From Pseudobacteriovorax antillogorgiicola (GTDB lineage: Bacteria > Bdellovibrionota_B > Oligoflexia > Oligoflexales > RGVZ01), in NCBI GenBank assembly GCA_945898195.1, contig CAMDHM010000004.1, positions 1 through 64,000 on the forward strand: DNA of 64,000 bases, given 5' to 3'. Below the pieces are notes generated by a model. That model searched no databases. It had not been told where the DNA came from and saw only the letters and a program-made list of their open reading frames with translations. This document shows, in pieces, positions 29,721 to 39,909 of this stretch (positions within the stretch are counted from its first letter, which is position 1; every line of letters starts with the position of its first letter). The translations under genes and the position numbers were made by a program.

Positions 29721-31383
29721 CGCTGGTGCTGCGGTAGCCAAAAGAACCCTTCGCGCGCAGATCTTCGGCGGCGTCCCAGGCGTCTGACGTGGACATTTCC
29801 CACGCCCGTTTGAAGGAGGGCGGCGGATTAACGAGCAATTCTCCTGGCTCCAGATAATCAAAAAGTTCCCCGTAATGCTTGATGTCAAATGGTCCAATGC
29901 GGTGCATCAAGTGCCAAGGACGCAACTGCATCGTATGTGTCAAACCCATGGCCCCCAAAAGTTCTGCAACGGACTCGAGGGTTTGTTCGTGGAAATTATG
30001 GACCCTGACCTTCTTGTCGGCAATGTCCAGGCCTTTCATCAAAGAGATGTCGTTGGTGGCGACTCCCGTGGGGCAATGGTTGGTGTTGCATCGGAGGGCT
30101 TGAATGCAACCAAGGGCCATCATCATCCCGCGGGCTGAATAGCAAGCATCTGCACCCATGGCGATTTTTGAAATGATATCAAATCCAGTGGTGATCCTTC
30201 CGGCGACCAACACCCGAATGTGTTTGCGCACGTCAATGCCGACCAGAGAGTTATGCACCAGAACCAACGCCTCGTTGAGCGGGCATCCCATATGATCTGA
30301 AAATTCTGAGGGAGCCGCGCCGGTGCCGCCCTCTCCGCCGTCGACGACAATGTAGTCGGGCAGAATTTTCGTTTCGTGCATGGCTTTCACGATCGCCAAA
30401 AATTCACGACGTTTTCCAATGCAGAGTTTGAATCCAACTGGTTTTCCACCAGACAGGTCGCGCAACTTTTGCACCCATTCTAGAAGGCCGCGGGGTGATG
30501 AAAAGGCCGAATGACCCGGAGGCGAAAGGCAGTCAATCCCCATTGGGATTCCGCGGATGGCAGAGATTTCAGGCGTGATTTTTTTTCCAGGGAGCACTCC
30601 CCCGTGACCTGGCTTTGCGCCCTGTGAGAGTTTGATCTCAATCATCTTTACGGTGGGATGGAGCGCTTTTTCGCGGAATAGTTCGGGCGAAAAATGACCT
30701 GCCTTGTCGCGACAACTAAAATAGCCGGTGCCGATTTCCCAGATGAGGTCTCCTTCGGGGGCCAGATGGTGCGGTGAAAGGCCGCCCTCACCCGTGTTGT
30801 GAGCAAATCCCCCAAGTTTTGCACCGCCGTTTAGGGCTCGAATCGCATTTGAACTCAGTGCTCCGTAGCTCATGGCTGAAATATTAAAGATGCTTGCACG
30901 GTAAGGTTTTTGACAGGATGGTCCGCCGATCGTAATGCGCAGGGCTTCTGGATCACAGCGAACCGGAGCCAGGGAGTGATTAATAAATTCATAGCCCTGC
31001 TGGTATACGTCCAACATGGTGCCAAAGGGTTTGGTTGAGAGCTGCTTTTTGGCCCGTGCGTAAACAACGGAGCGGTTGTTTCTCGAAAACGGTTTCCCAT
31101 CCTCGTCCGACTCGACGAAATACTGCTGAATTTCAGGGCGAATCATTTCTGCCAGATAACGAAAGCGTCCCAAAATGGGAAAATTCCGCCGGATTGTTTG
31201 CTTTTTTTGAAGGATATCGGCCCAGCCAAGGGCAATGACCGGCAGCATTAGGCCAAAAACCCACCATATGCCGGGGTGAATCAAGGTCGCAAGAATGGCG
31301 GTCACCATGGGGATAAAAATCGAGGCGGCGATAAATTCCCTGCGCATTTTGATGTGCTCCTGCTTGTGTCTGATTTTATTCAT
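29692..31383 (-). CDS. FMN-binding glutamate synthase family protein
   Basis: ISAMSYGALSSNAIRALNGGAKLGGFAHNTGEGGLS, VVDGGEGGTGAAP, CNTNHCPTGVAT. Confidence 0.93.
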   Translation of the reverse strand: MNKIRHKQEHIKMRREFIAASIFIPMVTAILATLIHPGIWWVFGLMLPVIALGWADILQKKQTIRRNFPILGRFRYLAEMIRPEIQQYFVESDEDGKPFSRNNRSVVYARAKKQLSTKPFGTMLDVYQQGYEFINHSLAPVRCDPEALRITIGGPSCQKPYRASIFNISAMSYGALSSNAIRALNGGAKLGGFAHNTGEGGLSPHHLAPEGDLIWEIGTGYFSCRDKAGHFSPELFREKALHPTVKMIEIKLSQGAKPGHGGVLPGKKITPEISAIRGIPMGIDCLSPPGHSAFSSPRGLLEWVQKLRDLSGGKPVGFKLCIGKRREFLAIVKAMHETKILPDYIVVDGGEGGTGAAPSEFSDHMGCPLNEALVLVHNSLVGIDVRKHIRVLVAGRITTGFDIISKIAMGADACYSARGMMMALGCIQALRCNTNHCPTGVATNDISLMKGLDIADKKVRVHNFHEQTLESVAELLGAMGLTHTMQLRPWHLMHRIGPFDIKHYGELFDYLEPGELLVNPPPSFKRAWEMSTSDAWDAAEDLRAKGSFGYRSTSVMKEESGNP

Positions 31384-31476
31384 TTTTTCATGCCTTGATC
31401 CTATAAGCCATCCCCGTACCGATTTTACTCAAGGCAAGCTGCAGAATGCCGATTAAGACTACAAGTCCTTGGGGGA

Positions 31477-32388
31477 GTGATGGGGTTTTTGGATAAGATT
31501 AAAAAAAGACTTTTTTGCCTTTCCTTCTGGGCCTTTGCGGCGATTTTCGGGGTTGGGTCCGGCTGCGGTAGAAAGAACGTTGAAAATAAAAGATCCGGGA
31601 TTCCCCTCTCTGCAACTAATGGTTTTTGCCTGAAGGTGGTCAATGGCATCGAGCAGCCAGATATTCCGGCTGTCGTGATGTTGCTTACTGCGACTCGAGA
31701 CGCTTTGTGCACGGGAACATTTATCGGCGACAACGTCGTTTTGACCGCGGCACATTGTATGAATTCCAGTCCTACGGGGGGGATGGGTTTAAAGGATGGG
31801 ACGATGCCCGTAAGGATGGTCCACGGTGGTGTCGTGGGTAAAGAAGCCCCAAAGGCCCGTCCAATGGCTGATCTCGCCCTACTAATTTTTCCCCCGGGAA
31901 CTTCCCGGTCATGGCGCAAGATTTCTTCCCTCCCTCCGAAGGCGGGTGACCTCATGACCATCGCTGGATTTGGTCAGACAGATTTTGTGAACGACAACGA
32001 TCCAGATGGTCGTGTTCGCTATGGATTTAACTTTGTCGACTCAGTGGATCAGATTCAGGGGGTTTTGAAGTATGAATCGCCAAAATCAACGAATGGTTTA
32101 CGCAAGGGGCAGGAAGCGATGAGCGGTCGCGGGGATTCTGGGGGCCCTATTATAAGCGGCGATGGTTTGGTTGCGCTCACTAGTGGTGGCGATTTTGATG
32201 CGACAACGCTTTTCGAAGAGGACTTATATCTTTTTTCCCAGAATGCCCTGGATGCCTTAGAGGCGGCCCAGGCGGCGGGGGGCAATATCAACGGCGTGAA
32301 TCATGTTCGAGCCGCTCTTGGTAAGCCTATAAAAGACGGGGAATTGGATTCGGATAATGTTCCTAAAAATCTTACCCCTTGTTCTTAA
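31477..32388 (+). CDS. Secreted/lipoprotein trypsin-like serine protease
   Basis: Lipobox-like [29 protein letters not shown] triad. Confidence 0.88.
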   Translation: MMGFLDKIKKRLFCLSFWAFAAIFGVGSGCGRKNVENKRSGIPLSATNGFCLKVVNGIEQPDIPAVVMLLTATRDALCTGTFIGDNVVLTAAHCMNSSPTGGMGLKDGTMPVRMVHGGVVGKEAPKARPMADLALLIFPPGTSRSWRKISSLPPKAGDLMTIAGFGQTDFVNDNDPDGRVRYGFNFVDSVDQIQGVLKYESPKSTNGLRKGQEAMSGRGDSGGPIISGDGLVALTSGGDFDATTLFEEDLYLFSQNALDALEAAQAAGGNINGVNHVRAALGKPIKDGELDSDNVPKNLTPCS

Positions 32389-33332
32389 GACTGGGATTCA
32401 ATGGCGGAGCGAAACCACGGAATGGCACGGGCCAGGCCGTCCTTCAAGGCGACTTTAGGTTCCCATCCTTTCAAAACGGATTTTGTTTTGCTCAAGTCCG
32501 GGCGGCGGGTTTTTGGATCGTCTGATGGCAAGGGGCGGTAAACAATTTTTGATTTTGTCGGGATCTGGCGGAGGACCTCCTGGGCCAGTTCCATCACGGT
32601 AAATTCTCCGTCGTTTCCTAAATTAATTGGACCCGTTTCGCCCTCCGTGGCGGCAAATCGGACGATTCCATCCACAAGATCTTCGACAAAGCAGAATGAT
32701 CGGGTTTGCTCGCCGTTGCCATAAATTGTCAGGTCCTCTCCACGCAGGGCCTGGACGATAAAGTTGCTGACCACCCGGCCGTCGTCGATGGCCATTTGGG
32801 GGCCATAGGTGTTGAAAATCCGGATGACTCGGATATCAACGCCGTGCTGGCGGTGGTAGTCAAAACAAAGGGTCTCGGCGAGGCGTTTGCCTTCGTCATA
32901 GCAACTTCTGATACCCGTTGGATTTACGTTGCCCCAGTAGGTTTCCTTCTGGGGGTGTTCCTTTGGATCGCCGTAAACCTCGGAGGTGCTTGCTTGTAGA
33001 AATCTCGCCCCGCAACGCCTTGCCAGGCCAAGTAGGTTCATCGTCCCGAGGACGTTGGTCTTCACGGTGCGGATTGGATTGTGCTGATAATGAACAGGAC
33101 TGGCCGGGCAGGCGAAGTTCAAAATCAGGTCCACGTCGGCCAGATAGGGTTCGATGATGTCGTGGCGGACGAGCTCAAAGTTCTGGTTGGTAAGCATGTG
33201 GGCAACGTTGGAGCGCCTGGAAGTCATGAAATTGTCGAGGCAAAGGACTTCCCAGCCTTTGGCCAGATACGCCTCGCACAAATGACTGCCAATGAAACCC
33301 GCGCCGCCTGCGATAAGAACTCTTTTTGCCAT
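32385..33332 (-). CDS. UDP-glucuronate decarboxylase-like NAD-dependent epimerase
   Basis: [38 protein letters not shown]. Confidence 0.92.
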   Translation of the reverse strand: MAKRVLIAGGAGFIGSHLCEAYLAKGWEVLCLDNFMTSRRSNVAHMLTNQNFELVRHDIIEPYLADVDLILNFACPASPVHYQHNPIRTVKTNVLGTMNLLGLARRCGARFLQASTSEVYGDPKEHPQKETYWGNVNPTGIRSCYDEGKRLAETLCFDYHRQHGVDIRVIRIFNTYGPQMAIDDGRVVSNFIVQALRGEDLTIYGNGEQTRSFCFVEDLVDGIVRFAATEGETGPINLGNDGEFTVMELAQEVLRQIPTKSKIVYRPLPSDDPKTRRPDLSKTKSVLKGWEPKVALKDGLARAIPWFRSAIESQS

Positions 33333-33454
33333 GTTGGTGCCCCCGGGCTGGGATTGTGGCTTCCAGTTATGAATTTGTCCACGACCTTCAATTGCCGGGA
33401 GGGGCCTCGGTCGGTATAGTCATCTGGCTGTTCCGAAACAAAGGATGCGATCCA

Positions 33455-34627
33455 ATGAACATTCATGAATATCAGGCAAAGAAACTATTTGCAGACAATG
33501 GCGTAGCGGTCCCCGAAGGCTACCTTGTGCGAACCCCCATTGAAGCCGAATTTGCCATGCGGCGTCTGGGTGGTCCAGTTGCGGTGGTGAAGGCGCAGGT
33601 TCACGCCGGTGGCCGCGGTAAGGCAGGTGGTGTGAAGCTCGTTAAATCGCCAGACGAGTGCGCCAAGGTCACAGAGCAGATGATTGGCATGCGTTTGGTT
33701 ACGCCGCAAACCGGAGCCGAAGGCAAACTGGTTCGCATGGTTTACATCGAAGCCGGCAGCGAGATTGCCAAGGAATATTATCTGGCCATGGTCCTTGACC
33801 GTGAGACGGCTGGCGTCGCGATCATGTTCTCGACCGAAGGCGGCATGGATATTGAAGAGGTTGCCGAAAAGCATCCCGACAAGATCGTGAAAATTTCCGT
33901 CGATCCCACCATTGGCCTGCAAGGCTACCATCTGCGTGCTTTGGCCTATGGCCTGAAGATTCCTGCCGACGAGGGTAAGGAATTAATGGCGATGGTAAAA
34001 AAACTTTACGCCATGTTTATCAAGTACGACTACTCGCTGCTCGAAATCAATCCGCTGATTGTGAACAAGCAGGCAAAAATGCTGGCCCTCGACGGCAAGA
34101 TGAACTTCGATGACAACGCCCTCTACCGCCACAAAGATATTGAAGCGATGCGTGATTTCGCCGAGGAAGATCCTCGTGAGATCGAGGCTTCAAAGTTCGG
34201 TCTGAGTTACATTGGCCTTGAGGGTAACATCGGTTGCCTGGTCAACGGCGCAGGCCTTGCTATGGCCACGATGGACATCATCAAATTAAGCGGTGGCGAG
34301 CCGGCCAACTTTCTTGACGTTGGCGGTGGGGCCAGCGAAGAAATGGTACGCAACGCGTTTCGCATCTTGTTTTCTGATCCAAACGTCAAAGCAGTGTTTG
34401 TAAATATTTTCGGCGGCATCATGCGTTGTGATGTCATTGCTCAGGGCATTGTGGCTGCAGCTAAAGAATTGGGTTTGCGGCAGCCTCTCATCGTTCGCCT
34501 TGAAGGCACCAACGTTGAAAAGGGCAAGCAAATCCTTGAGACGTCTGGACTTAAGATCATCCCGGCTGACGACATGGCTGACGGTGCCCGCAAGGCCGTT
34601 GAAGCTGCCCGCGCCGCAAGAAACTAA
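33455..34627 (+). CDS. sucC: Succinyl-CoA synthetase beta subunit
   Basis: [39 protein letters not shown]. Confidence 0.97.
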   Translation: MNIHEYQAKKLFADNGVAVPEGYLVRTPIEAEFAMRRLGGPVAVVKAQVHAGGRGKAGGVKLVKSPDECAKVTEQMIGMRLVTPQTGAEGKLVRMVYIEAGSEIAKEYYLAMVLDRETAGVAIMFSTEGGMDIEEVAEKHPDKIVKISVDPTIGLQGYHLRALAYGLKIPADEGKELMAMVKKLYAMFIKYDYSLLEINPLIVNKQAKMLALDGKMNFDDNALYRHKDIEAMRDFAEEDPREIEASKFGLSYIGLEGNIGCLVNGAGLAMATMDIIKLSGGEPANFLDVGGGASEEMVRNAFRILFSDPNVKAVFVNIFGGIMRCDVIAQGIVAAAKELGLRQPLIVRLEGTNVEKGKQILETSGLKIIPADDMADGARKAVEAARAARN

Positions 34628-34647
34628 GAGAGCAGGAGAACTCGACC

Positions 34648-35535
34648 GTGTCGATTCTGGTCAATAAAAATACTCGCGTCATCACACAAGGCATCACTGG
34701 TAAGTCCGGTGAATTTCATACCAAACTTTCTCACGAGCATGCGCCCTGTTTTGTCGGCGGCGTGACGCCTGGCAAGGGTGGCACCAGGCATGTTGATTTG
34801 CCGGTGTTCGACACGGTGGCCGAGGCCAAGGAAAAAACTCGGTGCAATGCATCGATGATTTTTGTTCCACCGCCGTTTGCAGCGGACGCGATTTTAGAAG
34901 CCATTGCAGCTGAAATAGAACTTATTGTCTGCATCACCGAAGGCATCCCCGTATTGGATATGGTGCCAGTAAAAAAAGCCCTTGAGCGTTCCCGTAAGTC
35001 GCGCCTCATTGGTCCAAACTGTCCTGGGATCATCACTCCTGGTGAATGTAAGATCGGCATCATGCCGGGTCACATTCACAAACGCGGAAAAATTGGTATC
35101 GTTTCCAAATCGGGAACGCTGACCTACGAGTCCGTTGGTCAGACAACACGGGCTGGACTTGGTCAGAGTACCTGCATTGGAATTGGCGGCGATCCGATCA
35201 TCGGCACCAACTTTATCGACCTACTCGCTATGTTTGAAGAGGATCCGGAAACGGATGCGATCATCATGATCGGCGAGATTGGTGGCGACGCAGAAATCAA
35301 GGCAGCCCAGTTCATCAAAGAAAACATTCGCAAGCCCGTCGCCGCATTTATCGCTGGCCAGACGGCCCCTGAGGGAAAACGTATGGGTCATGCCGGGGCG
35401 ATCATTTCCGGTGGTCACGGGACTGCAGCGGAAAAGATGGAAGCCTTGATCGCAGCCGGAGTGGGCGTGGCCCGCTCTCCAGCTGATATTGCTTCAACTT
35501 TGATTGAACACATGAAAAAGCTCGGAAGGAAATAA
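34648..35535 (+). CDS. sucD: Succinyl-CoA synthetase alpha subunit
   Basis: [50 protein letters not shown]. Confidence 0.97.
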   Translation: MSILVNKNTRVITQGITGKSGEFHTKLSHEHAPCFVGGVTPGKGGTRHVDLPVFDTVAEAKEKTRCNASMIFVPPPFAADAILEAIAAEIELIVCITEGIPVLDMVPVKKALERSRKSRLIGPNCPGIITPGECKIGIMPGHIHKRGKIGIVSKSGTLTYESVGQTTRAGLGQSTCIGIGGDPIIGTNFIDLLAMFEEDPETDAIIMIGEIGGDAEIKAAQFIKENIRKPVAAFIAGQTAPEGKRMGHAGAIISGGHGTAAEKMEALIAAGVGVARSPADIASTLIEHMKKLGRK

Positions 35536-35542
35536 CACTTCC

Positions 35543-36073
35543 GTGCTTGGAATCAGGCGTCATCAGGGAACGGCAATCGACCTTTGGCAGGGGGACTTGA
35601 AAAGGTTCGTCTCCGACGTGTCGGTTGCGTTTTTTCCGGCGGGCATAGCACCGATTGGCCTGCCGGCGGTGGCAGGTTTGCCGCCCGGTGAAGCGATGAT
35701 TTTCCCGGGAAAAGATTTTTTTTGTCCGTCGAGCCATCTTCTGGCCGTTGCCTATTCGCCCCTCGTCGATGTGAACGACCGCGGAAAATTGGGAACGGTT
35801 CTTGGTTCTTACGGAAATGCCTTGGCCTTTGCCGCCGGGCTTGGAGTTCGTCATATTGCGATGGCGGTCCCGCAGTCGGAAGAATTGGGTGACCTCTATG
35901 GCAGCCTGGCCATGGTGGCCTTGAAAAGTTTTCTGGATGAGGCTGCTGCGCGCAGCGCGCACGGCGGGCGAATTTCCGCAGTGCCAAAGCGGATCACCTT
36001 GGTATTGGGTAGCCTTGGCGTCTATGATTGCTTTCAGGCACAGCTCTTTGCTGCATTTCCCGATATTTACTGA
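35543..36073 (+). CDS. Hypothetical protein, possibly divergent macro-domain-like
   Basis: GTAIDLWQGDLKRFVSDVSVAFFPAG...LGVRHIAMAVP... resembles a macro-domain layout but lacks NAAN. Confidence 0.4.
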   Translation: MLGIRRHQGTAIDLWQGDLKRFVSDVSVAFFPAGIAPIGLPAVAGLPPGEAMIFPGKDFFCPSSHLLAVAYSPLVDVNDRGKLGTVLGSYGNALAFAAGLGVRHIAMAVPQSEELGDLYGSLAMVALKSFLDEAAARSAHGGRISAVPKRITLVLGSLGVYDCFQAQLFAAFPDIY

Positions 36074-36087
36074 GGCAGGGACCAAAA

Positions 36088-37062
36088 ATGCCCATCCATC
36101 GCCTTTCAGAACTTGCCTATTATCAAACCGGCGGATCTTGCGTCCGCCTGTACCTTCCCAAATCAGTAAGCGAGATTCAAGACGCGGTCCGCGAAATCCA
36201 AGGGCTGTCCCAGCCCTTTTTTGTCCTTGGTGGCGGCACAAACTCCCTTGTGTGTGACGACCACTGGCCTGGTGCCGTGATCGCCCTGAGTCGCATGGGC
36301 GGACTTCGGACGCTGGATAAAAACGGTAATATTTTTTGCGAGGCCGGCGTCGACAACTCTGGTTTTGCGCGTTTTGCCGTGGATCATGGACTGACTGGTG
36401 CAGGATGGATGAACCGGTTGCCCGGGCAAATGGGTGGAACCGTTCGGATGAATGCACGCTGTTATGGCGGTGAGATCAGCCAGATCGTGAAAAAAATCAC
36501 CTGCGTGGACCTATCGGGTAATATTATCGTCCATGATGATCCAAGCAAAGTTTTTCGTGGCTACAAAGACACGAGCTTCATGCAGACGGGCGAGATCATT
36601 GCATCGGTTGAAATTAAGTTGGAGCCAGGGGATACGTTGGCAACTCGTGAGCTGATGAAATTTTGCGAAGACGATCGAGTTCTCAAAGGTCAGTTCACCC
36701 ATCCTTCGTGTGGGTGCGTTTTCAAAAATGATTACACGGTGGGAGTTCCAAGCGGCATGCTCTTGGAGTCTTCCGGTGTAAAATCCCTAACCCGCGGTGG
36801 TGCGATTGTTAGTCCTCAGCATGCGAATTTTGTATTCAACAGAGACAAAGGCGCATCAAGCCGCGATATTATTGAGCTGTCACTGATGATGCGCGAGGCA
36901 GTCTATGCAAGGTTTGGTGTTTGGCTCGAATATGAAATGGAAATCTTAGGACACCTGCCAGCTGATTTGGCTAAAGCCATCCACGAAGTTCGCGCAAGAG
37001 GATCCGAAACCCCAGAGCTTGAGGCTCTGAGAGCGAGATTTGCCCTATCTGTTAGGGTTTGA
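36088..37062 (+). CDS. murB: UDP-N-acetylenolpyruvoylglucosamine reductase
   Basis: FVLGGGTNSLVCD, GAGWMNRLPGQMGGTVRMNARCYGGEIS, GCVFKN, SPQHANFVFN. Confidence 0.93.
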   Translation: MPIHRLSELAYYQTGGSCVRLYLPKSVSEIQDAVREIQGLSQPFFVLGGGTNSLVCDDHWPGAVIALSRMGGLRTLDKNGNIFCEAGVDNSGFARFAVDHGLTGAGWMNRLPGQMGGTVRMNARCYGGEISQIVKKITCVDLSGNIIVHDDPSKVFRGYKDTSFMQTGEIIASVEIKLEPGDTLATRELMKFCEDDRVLKGQFTHPSCGCVFKNDYTVGVPSGMLLESSGVKSLTRGGAIVSPQHANFVFNRDKGASSRDIIELSLMMREAVYARFGVWLEYEMEILGHLPADLAKAIHEVRARGSETPELEALRARFALSVRV

Positions 37063-37255
37063 TTTTCTGCGTATAGATCGATGCATAAGTTCTGCAATAC
37101 TGGGAAAAACGCATTTTCCAAAACCATTACCGCCGGTTCGACCTAATCTCTGCCAAGTAAAAACGCGAATAACTTCTTTTGGTCCTAACCAGGTCTGCCG
37201 CGGATACCGAAAGGTATGGGTGTTTTTCATGACATGTTAGCCGGGAGATTTTTGT

Positions 37256-37816
37256 ATGAGTATCTCTATGATTAGAAGCTCGTTGGTGTTGGGTGTCGTC
37301 GTTGCACTCGTGAGTTCAAGTTGGTCGTGCAAGGCGAGAAAAAACGCGTCGGCAGCGAAGGATATATCTACAACAAGATCCGGATCGGGGTGGTTGGACG
37401 CGACAACGACCGACGGCACGACGCCATCGACGTGCGTAGAGACCCCAGCCAATTGCACAATGTTAGACGTCAAAAGCGTGTTGATGTGGAGCAAGATATT
37501 GCCAGACGATAAAAGCTGGCAAGGGGCGATGGACGCGTGCGCCGCTTTAACCCACAATGGTAAAGAGGCAGGTAGTTGGCGTTTGCCTGCGAGAGATGAG
37601 TTGAGTGCAGCCAGCGACAATGGGATCACAGATGCTGCAAGAGGGGACTGGATCTCGTCAGAGAATATGCGCCATTATTTTTGGTCGGTGTCCTCGTACA
37701 ACTCCAGTACCGTTAACGTATGGACCGTCAATTTGGCGAACGGAAAGGCCTTCGGGTCCCCCAGCTACAACAAGTACGGCGCCGCTGTTGTTTGTGTTTG
37801 GTCTGTACCTGATTAA
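37256..37816 (+). CDS. DUF1566-like domain lipoprotein
   Basis: Lipobox VSSSWSC; ALTHNGKEAGSWRLPARDEL...YFWSVSSYNSSTVNVWTVNLANG. Confidence 0.75.
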   Translation: MSISMIRSSLVLGVVVALVSSSWSCKARKNASAAKDISTTRSGSGWLDATTTDGTTPSTCVETPANCTMLDVKSVLMWSKILPDDKSWQGAMDACAALTHNGKEAGSWRLPARDELSAASDNGITDAARGDWISSENMRHYFWSVSSYNSSTVNVWTVNLANGKAFGSPSYNKYGAAVVCVWSVPD

Positions 37817-38003
37817 GGAACCCATCGACGAAAGTTAGAGTGTCTTCCCTCGGCATCGGTTTGATTGCATTTTATTTCCGAGTCGGTTGCTGGCCAGTGA
37901 CGGCTCCCGTTAACGGAATCAGGAAAACCAGACACCTCGACCCGCGTAAAATAGTTGTGAAGCGAAAAAAATAATATCAATAGATGATCGAGAGGAAACC
38001 GGA

Positions 38004-38882
38004 ATGTCGGGAGAAAAAGTACTCGTATTGAACGCAACAGGTAAAGTGGGTCGGAACACCTGTCGTGCTCTGAAAGAAGCCGGATTCGAGGTTTTCGGTA
38101 CCACGCGCTCTACGAATAGCGACCTCGCCAAACTGGGGGTCAAACCGGTCGTCTGCGATTATACCGATCGGTCCTCTCTGGATCGGGCACTGAACGAAAC
38201 CGGCGCAAAGAGATTATTTTCTATTACAGATTATTTCGGTGCGGCAAAGTCCAACGCCGCAACCGAAATTGCGCATGGCAAGAATGCCGTTGATGCCGCC
38301 AAAGCTGCCAAAATTGAACATATGATTTTTGTCAGCGTCTCCGACGCGGAATTATTCAATGAGCATGTCAGACACATCCGAACAAAAGTGATCATTGAGG
38401 ATTATCTCCGCAATTCAGGTGTTCCATTTTCTATTTTGCGACCAACGGCCTTCTTTGAAAACTTAGACGACGCGAAAAGCTGGAACCCTCTTAAAAAGGG
38501 CGCAGTAAAGTTTCTCACGACAAAAAAATGTAAGTATTGTGCAACCTACGACATCGGCCGGGCAGCAGCAGTCATCTTCAAAAACCAGGAGGCATGGCTT
38601 GGTCGTCCCCTCGATGTGATTGGTTGGGAGGGTGACTTGTCGCAAGTGGCTCAAGCACTGCAAAAAGTTGGCGGAGTGCCAGTCAAACACAGCCTCGCCA
38701 TGCCGATTTTCTTCCGGCGCCTGTTTCTCAAGGATCTTCACAATATGTTTCTCTACTTCGAGGCCGGCGGGCCAAAAGGCACACCTGAGGAATTCAAACG
38801 AGTGGTTCCGGATGCTTTGTCAGCTGAAGATTGGTTTCGCTTTCACGGGCACTATGCGAATGGCGATAAAATCGGGAGTTGA
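38004..38882 (+). CDS. NmrA-like NAD(P)-binding protein
   Basis: VLVLNATGKVGRNTCRALKEAGFEVFGTTRS Rossmann; HMIFVSVSDAE. Confidence 0.85.
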   Translation: MSGEKVLVLNATGKVGRNTCRALKEAGFEVFGTTRSTNSDLAKLGVKPVVCDYTDRSSLDRALNETGAKRLFSITDYFGAAKSNAATEIAHGKNAVDAAKAAKIEHMIFVSVSDAELFNEHVRHIRTKVIIEDYLRNSGVPFSILRPTAFFENLDDAKSWNPLKKGAVKFLTTKKCKYCATYDIGRAAAVIFKNQEAWLGRPLDVIGWEGDLSQVAQALQKVGGVPVKHSLAMPIFFRRLFLKDLHNMFLYFEAGGPKGTPEEFKRVVPDALSAEDWFRFHGHYANGDKIGS

Positions 38883-38978
38883 CTCATATCCACAGACGCC
38901 GGCTCTTGATTCCGTAAACTGCTTTTTTGGAGGCGTGTCCTTTCAAAACTCGCATTTTAGAAAACGTTCGGAGGAAAG

Positions 38979-39380
38979 ATGAAGACCACGGTTTATTTTG
39001 ATGGACTCTGCGTCGTCTGCTCTCGCGAGATCGACCATTATCGTAAATCGCGCGGGGCGGATCGAATTGACTTTTTGGATATCTGCGGTGTGGGTTTTGA
39101 TCCTGTGGCGCATGGCCTTGATCCATTTTCCGTTCACAAAGTGATGCATGTGAAGCGAAGCGATGGTTCGCTTGCGGTTCGCGTGGAAGCTTTCATCGCT
39201 ATTTGGGAAACGTTACCCGGTTACACGTGGCTCGCCCGAACGGCGCGTTTTCCCCTGATCAGGTCACTGCTCGAGGTCGGCTATGACGTATTTGTGGCAA
39301 TCCGGCCGCATCTGCCCCGGCGCAGGGCCACGGCAGCCCAGTGTGACACAAGCCCTTACTGCGATATCCGCCGCCGTTAG
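38979..39380 (+). CDS. DCC-family (DUF393) thiol-disulfide oxidoreductase-like protein
   Basis: VYFDGLCVVCSREIDHYRK, VRVEAFIAIWETLPGY. Confidence 0.8.
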   Translation: MKTTVYFDGLCVVCSREIDHYRKSRGADRIDFLDICGVGFDPVAHGLDPFSVHKVMHVKRSDGSLAVRVEAFIAIWETLPGYTWLARTARFPLIRSLLEVGYDVFVAIRPHLPRRRATAAQCDTSPYCDIRRR

Positions 39381-39428
39381 TCCGGGCAAAGTCGACGCCG
39401 TGTCATCTCTTCCAGCGCCCTTGCGGAT

Positions 39429-39482
39429 AATTTCACCATGACTCCAAATGACTCATGAGTCATTTGGAGTCATGGTGAAATT
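39429..39482. promoter_or_regulatory. Perfect 54-bp palindrome with four phased GACTC half-sites (operator-like)
   Basis: aatttcaccatgactccaaatgactca|tgagtcatttggagtcatggtgaaatt; the two 27-nt arms are exact reverse complements with no loop. Confidence 0.9.
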
Positions 39483-39585
39483 GAAGACAATTAGATATCT
39501 AACTGAAGTTGTTGAGAAAAAACTAGATTCAAAGATGGTTTTTTTGACTGGACTCCGCCAAGGCGTCGAAATCCTAAATTCCTAA
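39472..39585 (+). pseudogene. N-terminal remnant of an AAA/DUF4143-type ATPase gene
   Basis: MVKLKTIRYLTEVVEKKLDSKMVFLTGLRQGVEILNS*: matches the RYL...KKL.SKMVFLTG.RQ start of these ATPases, but the Walker A lysine/threonine and the rest are missing. Confidence 0.6.
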
Positions 39586-39603
39586 AATTCATGACCATCC
39601 CGT

Positions 39604-39909
39604 TTAAGCCAACAGTGGCGCGAGGTCGCGAAGGTATTTGAAGGTATAAATTCCGGTACGGTGCCCGTCGTTAAAATGAATGGTCATCGCATAGAGCCCA
39701 ACCGATTCGATTTTCACCGGGCGAACCGTTTCTTTTACGTCTTCTGGCTTGAGGCGCGGCTCGTGGGACCATTCATCGATGCACGCTGCACAGGGGCATT
39801 TACGGCGTAACATAACCACATCAAGGGCCGACTTCTTGCCGTCAGTCCAAAGGATGCCGAGGGTTTTTGGATCCAATTGCGTGATGTCTTGAACGCGAAT
39901 GTTTTCCAT
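39604..39909 (-). CDS. DUF971 / gamma-butyrobetaine hydroxylase-like N-terminal domain protein
   Basis: LGILWTDGKKSALDVVMLRRKCPCAACIDEW, HFNDGHRTGIYTFKYLRDL. Confidence 0.87.
   Translation of the reverse strand: MENIRVQDITQLDPKTLGILWTDGKKSALDVVMLRRKCPCAACIDEWSHEPRLKPEDVKETVRPVKIESVGLYAMTIHFNDGHRTGIYTFKYLRDLAPLLA

Noticed and set aside
35402-36457. 351-aa antisense ORF over sucD/macro-like/murB
   Set aside because: Basic, low-information protein fully antisense to three better-supported genes; chance long frame in GC-biased coding DNA.
37185-37230. Possible riboswitch/terminator (ataccGAAAggtat + T-run) before the DUF1566-like gene
   Set aside because: Only a 5-bp GNRA-capped stem; does not fit c-di-GMP or other riboswitch layouts that I know.
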